A program made the position numbers and the translations under genes. Under the pieces are notes generated by a model, which ran no database searches, was not told the DNA's origin, and saw only the letters and a program-made list of their open reading frames with translations. From Parasponia andersonii (lineage: Eukaryota; Streptophyta; Magnoliopsida; Rosales; Cannabaceae), in NCBI GenBank assembly GCA_002914805.1, contig JXTB01000320.1, forward strand, positions 409,247-473,246: DNA of 64,000 nt, written 5' to 3'. Every line of letters starts with the position of its first letter. Position 1 is the stretch's first letter. Shown in pieces: positions 31,691 through 42,925 of the stretch.

Positions 31691-34600
31691 TTACTAGAAA
31701 ACAATTATTTTAAAAAGTCATTTTTGGATTCTCCTCAAAGAAAAGCTCTAAAACCAAAAATTGATTTAAAAAATAATGCCAGAAGGATATGGGTAAGAAA
31801 GTTTGACCTTAATTATTTTGCCTCTTTTACTTATCTAAGAACTGGTGCTACTAACTTGTGGTATTTTAATAGTGGTTGTTCCAGGCATATGACAGGTGAC
31901 AAGTCCATCCTGACAAACTATAAGATTGTCACTGAAGGTATGGTGACATTTAGTGATGGTGTGAGGGGGAGAGTTCTCGGCATTGGAACTCTCAACATTG
32001 ATGGTTTTCCGAAACTAAAGATGGTGATGCACATAGAAGGTCTGAAGGCTAATTTGATTAGCATAAGTCAATTGTGTGACTTAAATTTGAACGTGCAATT
32101 CACTAATGAAAGGTGTCAAGTCTTGGACATTTCAGGTAAGTGTGTGTTGGAAGGTTAAAGATCATTGGATAATTGTTATACTATCTCTCCTAGTACACCC
32201 ACATGTCACAAAACTTCTTTGAATAATTCTAATTTGTGGCATGAAAGACTTGGTCACTTGAATTTCAAAGCACTAAGAAGACTGGGAGGTATTGGTGCTA
32301 TTCGTGGTTTAGCATCTCTTGGTTAACAATCTTCTGAAGTGTGTCAACCATGTCAATATGGAAAGCAACAAAAATCCACACACAAAGTGATTCAATAGAT
32401 TTCAACATCAAAGGTATTGGAATTATTACATATGGATCTGATGGGTCCTATGCAAACAGCAAGTGTGGCATGTAAATATTACATTTTTGTTTGTGTTGAT
32501 GATTTTTCTAGGTTTACCTAGGTTGCATTTTTGAGAGAAAAATCCATTACTTTTGATGTTTTTAAGAGTCTGTGTTTGAAACTAAGAAATGAGAAAAATT
32601 GTAATATTGGTAAGATTGTGAGAATAAAAAGTGATCATGGAATGGAATTTGAGAATTTTGTTTTCACTAAGTTTTGGGATGATCATGGTATTGCTTATGA
32701 GTTTTCTTCTCCAACACTACAACAAAATGCTGTTGTGGAAAGGAAAAATCGTACCTTGTAGGAAATTGCCCGTGTGATGCTAAATAGCAAGAGATTACCA
32801 AAGAAGTTGTGGGCTGAAGCAATAAACACGACATGTCATACCATAAATCGTGTTTATTTTAGACCAGGTACAAAAATAACACCATATGAGATCTGGAAAG
32901 GAAAGAAACCCAATGTAAGTTACTTTCATGTCTTTGGTAGCACATGTTATATTTTGAATGATCGTAAACACTTGGGTAAGTTTGATGCAAAAAGTGATAT
33001 TGGTGTGTTTCTCGGTTACTCTAATAATAGTAGGGCATATCATGTGTATAACACGAGAAGCTAAACCATTATAGAGTCTGCTAACGTGGTTGTTAATGAC
33101 TATAGTGATTTTTCTGAATTTTCAAAGGAAGAAATTATAAATAGTTTTACTGATGAAATTATTGATTCAACGGAATTAGTTGTTTCAACAACTAAATCTA
33201 CTAAGAAATCTGATGTTACAACAACAGAATCACAGGTAGTTTCTTCCAATCCAGAAATTCCTGAATTATCCATGAAGGATGATGAGTCTCTTGAAAATTG
33301 TTCTAGAAAAGAACCATCCTCCAGAGTGAAGAAAAATTACCCAACAGATCTCATTCTTGGTAAGCTTGATGATACCATGGTCACAAGGAAAAGGTACATA
33401 CATCTTGCTCAATATGTTTGCTTAGTTTCTATGGTTGAGCCTAAGAATGTCAAAGAGGCTCTACTTGATGAGTTTTGGGTAAATGCTATGCAAGAAGAGT
33501 TAGAACAATTTTCTCGTAATGATATTTGGACTCTTGTTCCTAGACCTAATCATACAAATGTCATTGGTACCAAATGGATTTTTAAAAATAAGTCTGATGA
33601 ATTTGGTAATGTTGTGAGAAATAAAGCAAGATTGGTTGCCCAAGGGTATACTCAAATTGAGGGCATTGACTTTGATGAAACTTTTGCTCCGGTGGCTAGA
33701 TTAGAGTCTATCAGGTTACTTCTTGCAATAGCTTGTGTCATAGGTTTCAAATCATACCAAATGGATATTAAAAGTGCTTTTCTGAATGGTATTTTGAATG
33801 AAGAAGCCTATGTTGAACAACCCAAAGGATTTGAAGACCCACATTTGCCTAATCATGTTTTCAAATTAAAAAAGGCATTATATGGGTAAAAACAAGCTCC
33901 CAGGGCATGGTATGAGAGATTGACAATTTTTTTGATTGAAAGAGGTTGCAAGAGAGGGGGAGTAGACAAAACACTTTTTATCAAACATTTTGATTCTAGT
34001 ATTATTATTGCTCAAGTATATATGGATGATATAATGTTTGGCTCTACTTCTAACTCTAAAGTGCAAGAGTTTGTCAATCAAATGAAGGAAGAATTCGAGA
34101 TGAGCATGGTTGGAGAGCTCACATATTTTTTGGGTTTGCAGGTTAAATAGCTTGAGGATGGCATTTTCATTTCTCAAACAAAGTATACCAAGAACCTTGT
34201 TTCTAAGTTTGGTCTTGAAAAAGCTAAACAATTTCGCACCCCCATAAGCACAACACTGAAATTGACAAAAGATAAAGGAGGGATAAAGGTTGATCCAACA
34301 TTGTACATAAGCATGATGGGTAGTCTTCTTTACCTTACTACTAGTCATCTTGATTTTAGTTACAATGTTGGTGTGTGTACAAAATACCAGAGTAATCCTA
34401 ACGAATCTCATATTACTGCTGTTAAGAGAATTATTCGCTATGTGAGTGGTACTCTTGATTATGGTATATGGTATTTTAGGGATACTAATGTGAATCTTGC
34501 AGGATATAGTGATGCAGACTGGGCAGGTAATATAGATGACAGAAAGAGTATAAGTGGTGATTGTTTCTACCTTGGAAACAACTTGGTTTTATGGCACAGC

Positions 34601-34950
34601 AAAAAATAGAATTCGATTTATCTGTCAACTGTTGAGGCAGAGTACATTGCTGTTAGAAGTTGTTGTACACAACTTCTCTGGATGAAACAGATGCTTCCTG
34701 ACTATGGCTTTGATATAGATGTTATGACTGTGTTTTGTGATAATACAAGTGCAATAAACATTTCAAAAAACTCAGTGCAACATTCTAGGACAAAGCATAT
34801 AGATATCCATCATCATTTTATAAGAAAATTGGTTGAGAACAAAACAATCGTTTTAAAACACTTTTGCAGATTGCAGACATTTTTACCAAAGCCCTTGATT
34901 CTGTTAAATTTGATTCCTTGAGGCAAGCCTTAGGAATCTGTTGTGTTTAA
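31691..34950 (+). pseudogene. Copia-4 pol: protease, integrase, reverse transcriptase, RNase H
   Basis: The protease motif reads WYFNSGCSRHMTG, with Asn in place of the catalytic Asp. The integrase zinc finger (LWHERLGHLNF ... CQPCQYGKQQ) and core (LLHMDLMGPMQ, FVCVDDFSRFT, VVERKNRTL) are interrupted by TAG at several Trp or Gln positions. Reverse transcriptase is nearly open over 33086-33889 (YQMDIKSAFLNGILNEEAYV) and keeps the polymerase box VYMDDIMFG. RNase H shows AGYSDADWAGNIDDRKSISG and FCDNTSAINISKN. The polyprotein ends at TAA 34948-34950. The YMDD is preserved, but the element cannot make a full polyprotein. Confidence 0.92.
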
Positions 34951-36042
34951 GTTTCTTGTGTTTTTCAGTTTCAACCAAAAATGTTTCTTTAGAATAAAAA
35001 GATGTTGATAGAGATAAAGAGTGTATAAGAAGTTTAGATAATGTCTTTTTAATTTTTGTTATAAACTAGTTTGTTTAATTATTTTGAATTGTTGTTATTT
35101 TGACATTGAAATCTTCAAATTCTTAAATCTTGATGAATTTTTTGAATCGATTTTTAGCTGACCAACTTTGTTTTAATGATCTCTTGAAACCTAGCTGTGG
35201 AACAGGTCCAATGAATAGAAAGAGCTACCTACTCTGAAGTGTGAAAGCCGTCCTTAAGTAATTTGAGACTCTGTATCACCAATATGGAAAGGGATAATCT
35301 ACCACAGAAAAGGGCTACCTCAGAGATAGTGTGAAGATTACTATCATGGGTACTTAAAATAAAGGCAGTAAAGTATATATATATAGATATAAAATAAAAA
35401 AAACACTGCCTATTGCGTAAAATTAAAAAAAAAAAAAGCTAGGAATTTTGAGAAAATTATAAAAGCTAAGTCAGTTAGTTTTTGATCCAGTTTATTCATC
35501 TTCATTTTATAAATAAGGAGATTTATTTGTCAAAATTTTAACAATTTATTATAATTTTAAAATCTTTTTTGTTTCAGGAATAAAATTGATATAATCTTCT
35601 TCCTTATCCTCTTTTTATCAAAATTATATCTTGAGTTTATGGAAATAAATTGGCTGAAATTGTGTTATTTTTGTGTGTGCCGATTTTTTTAAATTTAAAT
35701 AATAATAATAATAAAAAAAGGGCAAATCATTTTTCATTTTTGGAAAGTTTGCAATCTGATTACTTCACTTGTTACAGCATGTCAAAAACTTTCCTATTTT
35801 ATTCTAATCAATCAGTTTCCTAATTTTGTGTTTGGGAAATCACCAAAAATTCTGATTTGAATTTTGAATTTCCTAATTTGATGGCTGATTGGTTATAAAA
35901 ATATGGCTTAATTGAATGAGTTAATTTTTAACCTAATTTTTCTCTCACTCACGCTCACTCTTTTTGCCTCTGCTTCAGCAATTTCTTCTTTTTCTTTCTC
36001 TCTTCTTGTTCTTACCTTGAGTTTCAGATTTTACACTCAACA
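34951..36042. other. Copia-4 spacer between pol and the 3' ORF
   Basis: About 1.1 kb without coding. It contains a block near 35185-35350 with agagctacctactctgaagt and a related gggctacctcagagatagtg ~110 bases on, a loose direct repeat. The long spacer before a second ORF is usual in SIRE-type elements, where the ORF is thought to be read from a spliced or separate RNA. Confidence 0.6.
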
Positions 36043-38058
36043 ATGGTGAAGACTCGTGGTGGTACTGCTTCAAAGAAACTTCAGACTTCTTCACATGCAG
36101 TTAAGACAACTCCCATGAAGAAGAAGAAAACGAACCCTCCAAGTTTGTCCTCTGCCTCTACCTAAAAACCTCAATCTGAGGTCTCGAAACCAGTCACTGT
36201 GCCACCCAAAGTGGTGGCACCTACTTCTCCACCTCCGGTTGTACCAGAACCCAAGCCCATTAAAGAAGCTAAAGAATCGGGTGAAGATTCCTCTCAAGCC
36301 GAGATTGAAGATGATGATGGTTCTGATGACGAAGCCACCGTGGAAGCCGAAGATGTTGCAGGCGCAGATGAAGAAGAAAAAGCTACAGATGATGAAGTGA
36401 TGATGAGGTTGATCAATCTGAGTCTAATGATACACCTCCATCACTTATTGCAACAAAATCGACGAAAGCCCCAAAATCTATTGTGGCTGCCAAATTGATT
36501 CCATCCTCGTCTGTTGCAACACTGGCAAAAATCAAGAAATCTGGAGGAATGAAATCTGTTGCAACAAAGGCTGTTACTTCTGAATCATCAAAACCTGATG
36601 ATGTTGCAACAACTGTCAAAGTCACTCCTTCAGTGAAGTCAAAGAAGCCTACTCCAAAGAAGACTGAAGCTTCGAAAACTTCAAAGGCTTCTAAAGTTGT
36701 TGCAACAACTTCTGAACAAGTTGCAACAATTGTTGTCTCTGTTCCATTTGCCCCTGTTCCTATTGCAACAATGCCATCCAAAGCTGGAACAATTTTGATG
36801 GGAACTAAAGAAGTTCCATCCATGGAGATTGAGTCATCCAAAGCACAATCCGACATTCCAGAAGAGCCTGAAAGTTCAGAGAACGGTGATGATGATGAAC
36901 CTAAGATTGAAGTGCCCGAATCATCAAAGGACAAGGGTAATACTGTTCAATCTGACACTCTTAAGGGGTATGTTATTTCTCAAGTCTATTCTACTTCATT
37001 TGATACCATTGAGAATGAAGCTTTGATGAAAGATTATGAAAAAGAACGTTTTGGGATGAAAGAAACTTCAATCTGGATTCATTTAAGTCTTTAGGAATAT
37101 TCAAAATTCTTAAGGATCTTCAGTGGAAGAAAACCGTGACTGGCTTTGAGGGATATGTTCCTAGAATAATCCAAGAATTCTATTGCATAATACATGAAGA
37201 TATGACTGACCTTTTGAGTCCTTTTTATCTGAAAGTCTATGTTAGAGGGCATGTATATGATTTTTCTTTCTTGACTATTGATGATTACTTGGATATCCCT
37301 ATGGTGGAATTAGATGAGTATGAAAAAGATTATACAATTGATAATATGGCATCTGAATTGCTTGTGATGTCACTGCTTGGCTAGATGATTCATATGCTTT
37401 AAAATCTTATGAGCTGACTTACAAGTATTTTGGTTTGCACAAGATTGTACAACACAACTGGTGGCCAACAGCTCATCAACCCACTGTTGCCAAAAATTTT
37501 GCATGTTTGTTGTTTGATATTGGCATAGGTTTACAAGTCAATCTCTCAGATTATTTTTCATATGATTTATGATCTTCGTGGAGGAACAAAGAAGAATCAA
37601 AAGCTGCCATTCCTTAACTGATCTATGGGATTCTTCAACAGCAACATCCTTTGAAGCTTCCATGTGATTTTCTCTCTCCAGTTCTGCCTATTGTTTCTTA
37701 CAAGTTGAAGGAAAAAGAGATTGTTGAACCACTTGTTGCAACAACTGCCAAATCTAAGAAGAAGACAACTGCTTCCGAAAAGTCTTCTCCTGTTACAACA
37801 TCTTCTGTTATGGTATCTCAAGAGTCTATGGAGTTAGAGAATTTGAAAGCTGATCAGGTCAAGCAGACTGAGCTACTAGAGGCCATTGAAAAAGTGTAAA
37901 AAGAGATTCTTGATCAGTTGACAGCCGCCTTTGCCGCTCCATCAACTGTTACTCCTCATCCCTCTGGATCTTCCCAACCTGAAGTACCAGTATCTCCACC
38001 TGTTGCAACAAGTCCAGAAAAGCAAGCCAAGAAATGCTACAAGAAGATGCAGCTTTGA
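36043..38058 (+). pseudogene. Copia-4 3' ORF (env-like position in SIRE elements)
   Basis: ATG at 36043 begins MVKTRGGTASKKLQ. The first part is a disordered, Lys/Pro/Ser/Thr-rich region with an acidic stretch (IEDDDGSDDEATVEAED) and recurring VAT/VATT tripeptides. After 36960 comes a globular part with EKERFGMKE, VTGFEGYVPRIIQEFYCIIH and VRGHVYDFSFLTIDDYLDIP, resembling what I recall as a plant transposon protein domain. The frame is broken by a TAA (CAA to TAA) near 36163 and frameshifts near 36405 and 37095. In SIRE elements this position is called env-like; I see no convincing signal peptide or transmembrane segment, so an envelope function is not supported here. Confidence 0.75.
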
Positions 38059-38383
38059 TTATTTCTATTTACTTTGCAGGAACTTGCTTTATGGACTTTA
38101 ATTATTTCTTTTGTTTCCAGAAACTAGATTTCATTTGTTTTGGATTTAAGGCTTTATGTTTAGTTTGTTATTTTACTTTGGCCCTCTTTTGACAAAAAGG
38201 AGAGATCATGAGAAGAATTTTTCTTTCTGGATATTTGTTTGGAGATCATGTGATATTATTTTTAGGGGGAGTAAGTTGTTTTTGATGAGAAAATCTAACC
38301 ATCTGTTTTGTAGGTTGTTATACTTGAGTTCTTTATGTCCTTTCTCATGTTGATTTTGCCAAAAAGATGTCAATAGGGGAGAT

Positions 38384-39815
38384 TGTTAGGTCCAAAAGTT
38401 TGGCATTCTAAGTAGCAAACTTTTGAGAACTCAAGTTGATAAAAAGAAGAAGATGTTGTTACAATAAGTCTGAAGTTGTTACAACAAGTCTAATGTTGTT
38501 ACAACAAGTGTTGGTTTTACAACAACTGAAACTTGCATTTTTCTTTATATGGAAACCTTCTAGAATGTGCCTAAATGTGTTTTGTTTCCATATTAGATGA
38601 TTCTAGTGATAATACAGGTAAAATATAAATGGAATTTCGTGTATAGCTGTATAGGATATTTTTCCTATTAATTTTCAATCAATTCCTTTTATATTTACTA
38701 TATATATCATTGATTATTTCCTCATCCTTTTATCCTTGATTGATATCTGATTGCATCTTTTTAATCAATGAATTTGGACAGGTTTCTAAAGAGAATTCAT
38801 AAGGATTTTCGTCCTTAATTATTGCTGAAAATTCGCTCATCAATTAATTAAGTTTCCTTTAGTTAATTGATTTAATTTGATGAGTTATTGTGATAAGATT
38901 TCCTGATCTATTGCAATAACTCCGGATATTTAGGGAAAGATTGGTTAATTTTCTTAAATCTTAGCTTTTGATTGATATTAATTGAGATATAATTTTCTAG
39001 GTTAATTATTAATCTTTGGCAAATTAAATGAAGATTTCCAGCTATCTAAAACATGTCCAAACCAAATCAAAAGAGCAATCATGAATCTAGACATTTTCCT
39101 AGTAATTGTTCAGAAAGTTGTTACAAAGTTGTTGCAACAACTTTCTGGCTAATTACAATATTTATGGAAAGATTTTGATTTTGTTATTAACTCTTTCTTT
39201 ATTTGATTTCAGCCTATTCACACTACAATAGACGACCAAGGGGGATGGAATTTACCTATAAAAGCTCTACTACTCCAAAGAATTATTTATGAACTTCTTT
39301 GAGAGAAATATACTTAGAAAGAGCCTTTGTTTGTAAGGCTTAGAACATGTTCTATGGCCATTGAGTGACTTAGAGAGCTTTAGGGTTTTCTAAGTACTTT
39401 GTTTGAGTACATCTTGTTTTTCAAGAGGAAGAACAATATGTCTTCAGAAGGAGACAGATTTGGACCAGTGAAGGGAGTTCACCTGTGAAGGATCAACAAG
39501 ACGAGGGGAGCTCTCTAAATAAGATTAGTAAAGTCGCTACAACTTATTGCGGCAATTGAAAATAGAGAGTCTTTTATTGCGCTAGTTAATTGGTATTTGT
39601 AATTTTTATACTTTACTAATTTGTATAATCTCTGGGCGTGGCTCTGTGAAGTAGGAGAGATCCGAAGTACGTTAAAAATATCTTGTGTTCATTCTTTATT
39701 TTCTTATTCTTGTTGCAACATATGCACTCATTATTGCAACAACTTTTCATACATGTGTTACAACATAATTAATTAATTAGTTAATTATTTGGTAATACCT
39801 AAAACAGATCTTTCA
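38384..39815 (+). repeat. Copia-4 3' LTR
   Basis: 1432 bp, TGTTAGG...TTTCA, homologous to the 5' LTR. Small indels explain the 27-bp length difference, including extra sequence near 39115 (tgttacaaagttgttgcaac) and near 39640 (cgtggctctgtgaagtagga). Confidence 0.93.
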
Positions 39816-39820
39816 CATTA

Positions 39821-40640
39821 TTCCCTGCTAAAGAAATGAGATTGGCCGCAAGAAAGGAACAGTGCTCTTATTCTTGTCTAAACCTAACAGAACTTTATAT
39901 TTGATGAGGTATAAAGAAGGGAAAAACAGAGTTTTAGTATGGATTATTTTGTTCGGGGAATATCATAAGCTGGTCATTCTTCAAAAGAAAAACATGTTAC
40001 AAGTTCTGTTCGGCATTAACTTTTCCCTTCCACATTTTTCTTCTAAGAAATAAAGCTCAGAATAATGATTTTGTACTTGCTATGATGATACTGTCTGTGA
40101 TAACAAAATGGGACTTCATTTTAATTTATGTGATAAGGTCCTAGAATATGCTCAATTCACTCGCATCACAGAACAAGTCTTGCTTAATTTTAATGTAAGT
40201 GCAGAATTCGATGAAAGTTTCTTTCTGACCCTGGATATCCAGATGGCCAGAGTTTATCAAATTTAAGTAACACCCGCAAGAAAAGTTCCCAGTTAGCTTA
40301 CAATAATATATCAGTTCCAGACTGTTTTTTCTTTTTTGATTGCCGAAAAAGTAAGCATATTAGTTTGAAATGCTAAGACAGATAAGGTTAAGACCCGCAC
40401 TCCTTCAATATGGTAAAATAAGGGAACAAAGGATTTTTGATGTGACTGATAAAATATTGCTCAGAACTTAAACTTTCAGTTATAACGGGTTACCTTCTGA
40501 TGGCTACAGCAATCATAGAACAATATGTGGCAGTATGAATGGAATTTAATAGAAAGCAACCAATAACATTAACAATAAGTTAATAATAAAGGAAAAAAAA
40601 GAAAGCTAGAAAAGATGGAAAAGCACCCAAAAATAAAATG
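39821..40640. other. Spacer upstream of GLP relic F
   Basis: No gene is supported. The 63-codon ORF 39862-40053 has no recognisable content. Parts near 40640 match the upstream regions of the other GLP copies. Confidence 0.55.
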
Positions 40641-40680
40641 ACCTGTTCCATTTGAAAGTTTCCTTTTGGTGGCAAAACAA
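40641..40680 (+). promoter_or_regulatory. Conserved GLP upstream block (relic F)
   Basis: CTGTTCCATTTGAAAGTTTC then CTTTTGGTGGCAAAACAAGT, a recognisable but diverged form of the shared module. Confidence 0.45.
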
Positions 40681-40877
40681 GTGAAACTTAAATAATGATA
40701 TCTGTATTAGTAATGAATTCTGGTCAATATGTTTCTTATCTTATTATAACAAGCTAACCACAAACCAAGTCTTTCATGCCCACTTTCTTTTTTCTTTTTT
40801 TTTTTTTTTAAATAAAAACCAAGTTTTTATCTACTTCACGAAGTAACAAATATAAACTAGTTCAAAAAAGTCCCACG

Positions 40878-41066
40878 TATAAATAGCCATATACATCTAG
40901 CTTGCACTTTCACAACTGTCACAAACCAATCAAATATCCAAAAAGTTGTTTCATAGAAAATTGTTAATTACCTTTTCACACTCTAGGTCTTGGCTTTGGC
41001 AGCCACCATTTGCCTCCGCCTATATATGATCCAAGCCCTCTTCAAAACTTTTGCATAGCAGTAAAC
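40878..41066 (+). pseudogene. Germin-like protein relic (copy F): promoter and exon 1 fragment
   Basis: TATAAATA at 40878-40885 is intact, followed by a leader with the usual distances. The ATG is lost (gaaaattgttaattacc where others have the start codon). The remains of exon 1, cactctaggtcttggctttg, gcagccacca, gcctccgcctatatatgatc and aagccctc, code in broken frames for the signal peptide end and the YDPSPLQ motif. After gcagtaaac the sequence jumps into a retrotransposon LTR at 41067. Intron and exon 2 do not appear in the window; they may lie beyond the nested elements, past 64000. Confidence 0.85.
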
Positions 41067-42925
41067 ATTAGGTTTTATGTCCTAAAAATATGTATATTTT
41101 GGATATCTGCTAAATTAATAAAATAATATTTTTTATTTGAATTTGTGCATAATTTGTATGTCTTTAAATATTAGAAAATCTCTAGTTTATTTATGTGACT
41201 ATAAATTTATTATATAAGTGTTATGTACGTTAGGATTAAATTTATAAATAATAAATTAAATATTGTCCATAACAATTAATTAAAGATTGCGATCTTTTAA
41301 TTAAATATTATTAGTACGGTCCATTAACATTGAGAATGTAATAGTTTTATCCGGACTATTGATGTGTTGACATCATAATTGAGGTATATTATATAATTCG
41401 ATTATATAGAACTTGATTAAATATAATTTGAATCTCACATAAATTCTGTTAACTGTTGAGAGTTCAAATAATGTCACTAGATAATCATATGTAGATCAAT
41501 CTTAATCCTGAGTAGTTATAGACTCCTATTTATAACATTACGTTCTTTAACATACTTGTTAAAGATTTATTTTTTAAACAGATCAAAATACTTGTATTTT
41601 GGGAGTATGATGAGATGAGTTGTTGAGAATGTAGCTTACAGATATGGAATCCATTCTTTCTATTAGGAAGCTAGAAAGATGATTCACTTGTGTATTGATT
41701 CAGGACTCGAACAGTTTGAGTACTTAGTCTATAATAGATTTATAAATTAATTGTTCATTGGAGAATCAATGGTATACAAAGATAAATATGTAATTAGGAA
41801 GGTAAACGGAACATGACCTAGCTTCAATTATGAATTATCTATGGAGGATTGAATTACATATAATGATTAAATCGATGGACTGCTCATTATTTTTTGAGTA
41901 AATTAATTCTTTAATTTCAAGAGTGCAATTCTAGATTTTTAGTCGAGTAATACTAGAATTAATAAATTAAACAATTAATTAAAGAGTTTTAATTAATTGT
42001 CATAATTTATTGGAACTTGAATTATAGGTTCGTAGGTCCCCAATTTCACCTCTTACAAATATTGTACTAAATGTTATATTATTTTTATTACTGCACACTT
42101 TATCAAGATAAATAATTTATCTATATGTAATTAATAATTCTTACTAACTAATTAATTAATTAATTTTGAATTAATTAATATAAATTTATGGAGGGATAAG
42201 TTTCTTAATTTGTTTAAATTTTGAATTTAAAAATATCTAATTATTAGATAATTAGATAAACAAAAATTGGGAAACTAACTGAAAGTAAAAGAAGTTATCT
42301 ATTACTTTATATATATATACATATATATCTTAATTAATTAATTAATTAATTTGACTGATTAATTTAAATATATATATAATATCGCATTTTTTTTAAAGAA
42401 AAAGGTTTACGTTTAAAAAGAATAAATACCATTTTTTCAGGTTTAATATATATATATATTAATTTAATTAATATATTATTTATTAAATAGTTTAATAAAT
42501 ATATATATATAATATAAAGAAAACCCTAGAAGAAAATATATGCACTACGTATTATTTTCTACAAAGCCTTCATAACCTATAAAGAAAAAGAAGAGACTCT
42601 TTCTATTATCTGTAGAATAAACTCTTACAATCTTCTATGTTGAGAATATTATAATGGCCTAAAGTATGAATTTTGAGAAATTGTATGCAATGCCCACACA
42701 TTTATCCAGTTGTGCTTGAGGCTTGGATTAGAAGATCGTGGTTTAGGAGATAAAAAGACTAGAATCCGTTGATATGTTACAAGAGGTATTAGATCTATTC
42801 GCTTTGTATGTTTCTATTTGTTATGAATTAATACTATGCACTTATATAGTCAATTATTTGAGAAAATTTTTGAATAATCCTAGGCCAATCTTCTGCAGCA
42901 AAAATTGTTTTCAAAAAAATCAACA
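41067..42925 (+). repeat. Copia-5 5' LTR
   Basis: About 1.86 kb, very AT-rich, with long runs of (ta)n and ttaattaatt. It ends aaaaaaatcaaca just before attggtaccatagtgg. The left boundary is inferred from loss of GLP similarity and the conserved opening ttaggttttatgtcct; the first bases are mutated. No second LTR is in the window for comparison. Confidence 0.65.

Larger units (their letters stand above)
29048..39815 (+). mobile_element. Copia-4: complete SIRE/Maximus-type LTR retrotransposon
   Basis: 5' LTR 29048-30452 and 3' LTR 38384-39815, both TGTTAGG...TTTCA, flanked by a perfect 5-bp duplication CATTA (29043-29047 and 39816-39820). Primer binding site TGGTATCAGAGC is at 30455-30466, gag-pol at 30522-34950, a second ORF at 36043-38058 and purine tract TAGGGGAGAT before the 3' LTR. 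Large size (10.8 kb), long LTRs and an extra ORF after pol are marks of the SIRE/Maximus lineage. Its coding parts carry many stops, mostly C-to-T type (CAG or CAA to TAG or TAA, TGG to TAG), as expected from decay of methylated DNA. Confidence 0.95.

Noticed and set aside
36043-38058. A true envelope gene
   Set aside because: No signal peptide, transmembrane helix or cysteine pattern is visible; position alone is not enough.
39862-40053. 63-codon ORF upstream of GLP relic F
   Set aside because: No domain recognised and no paralogous coding conservation.
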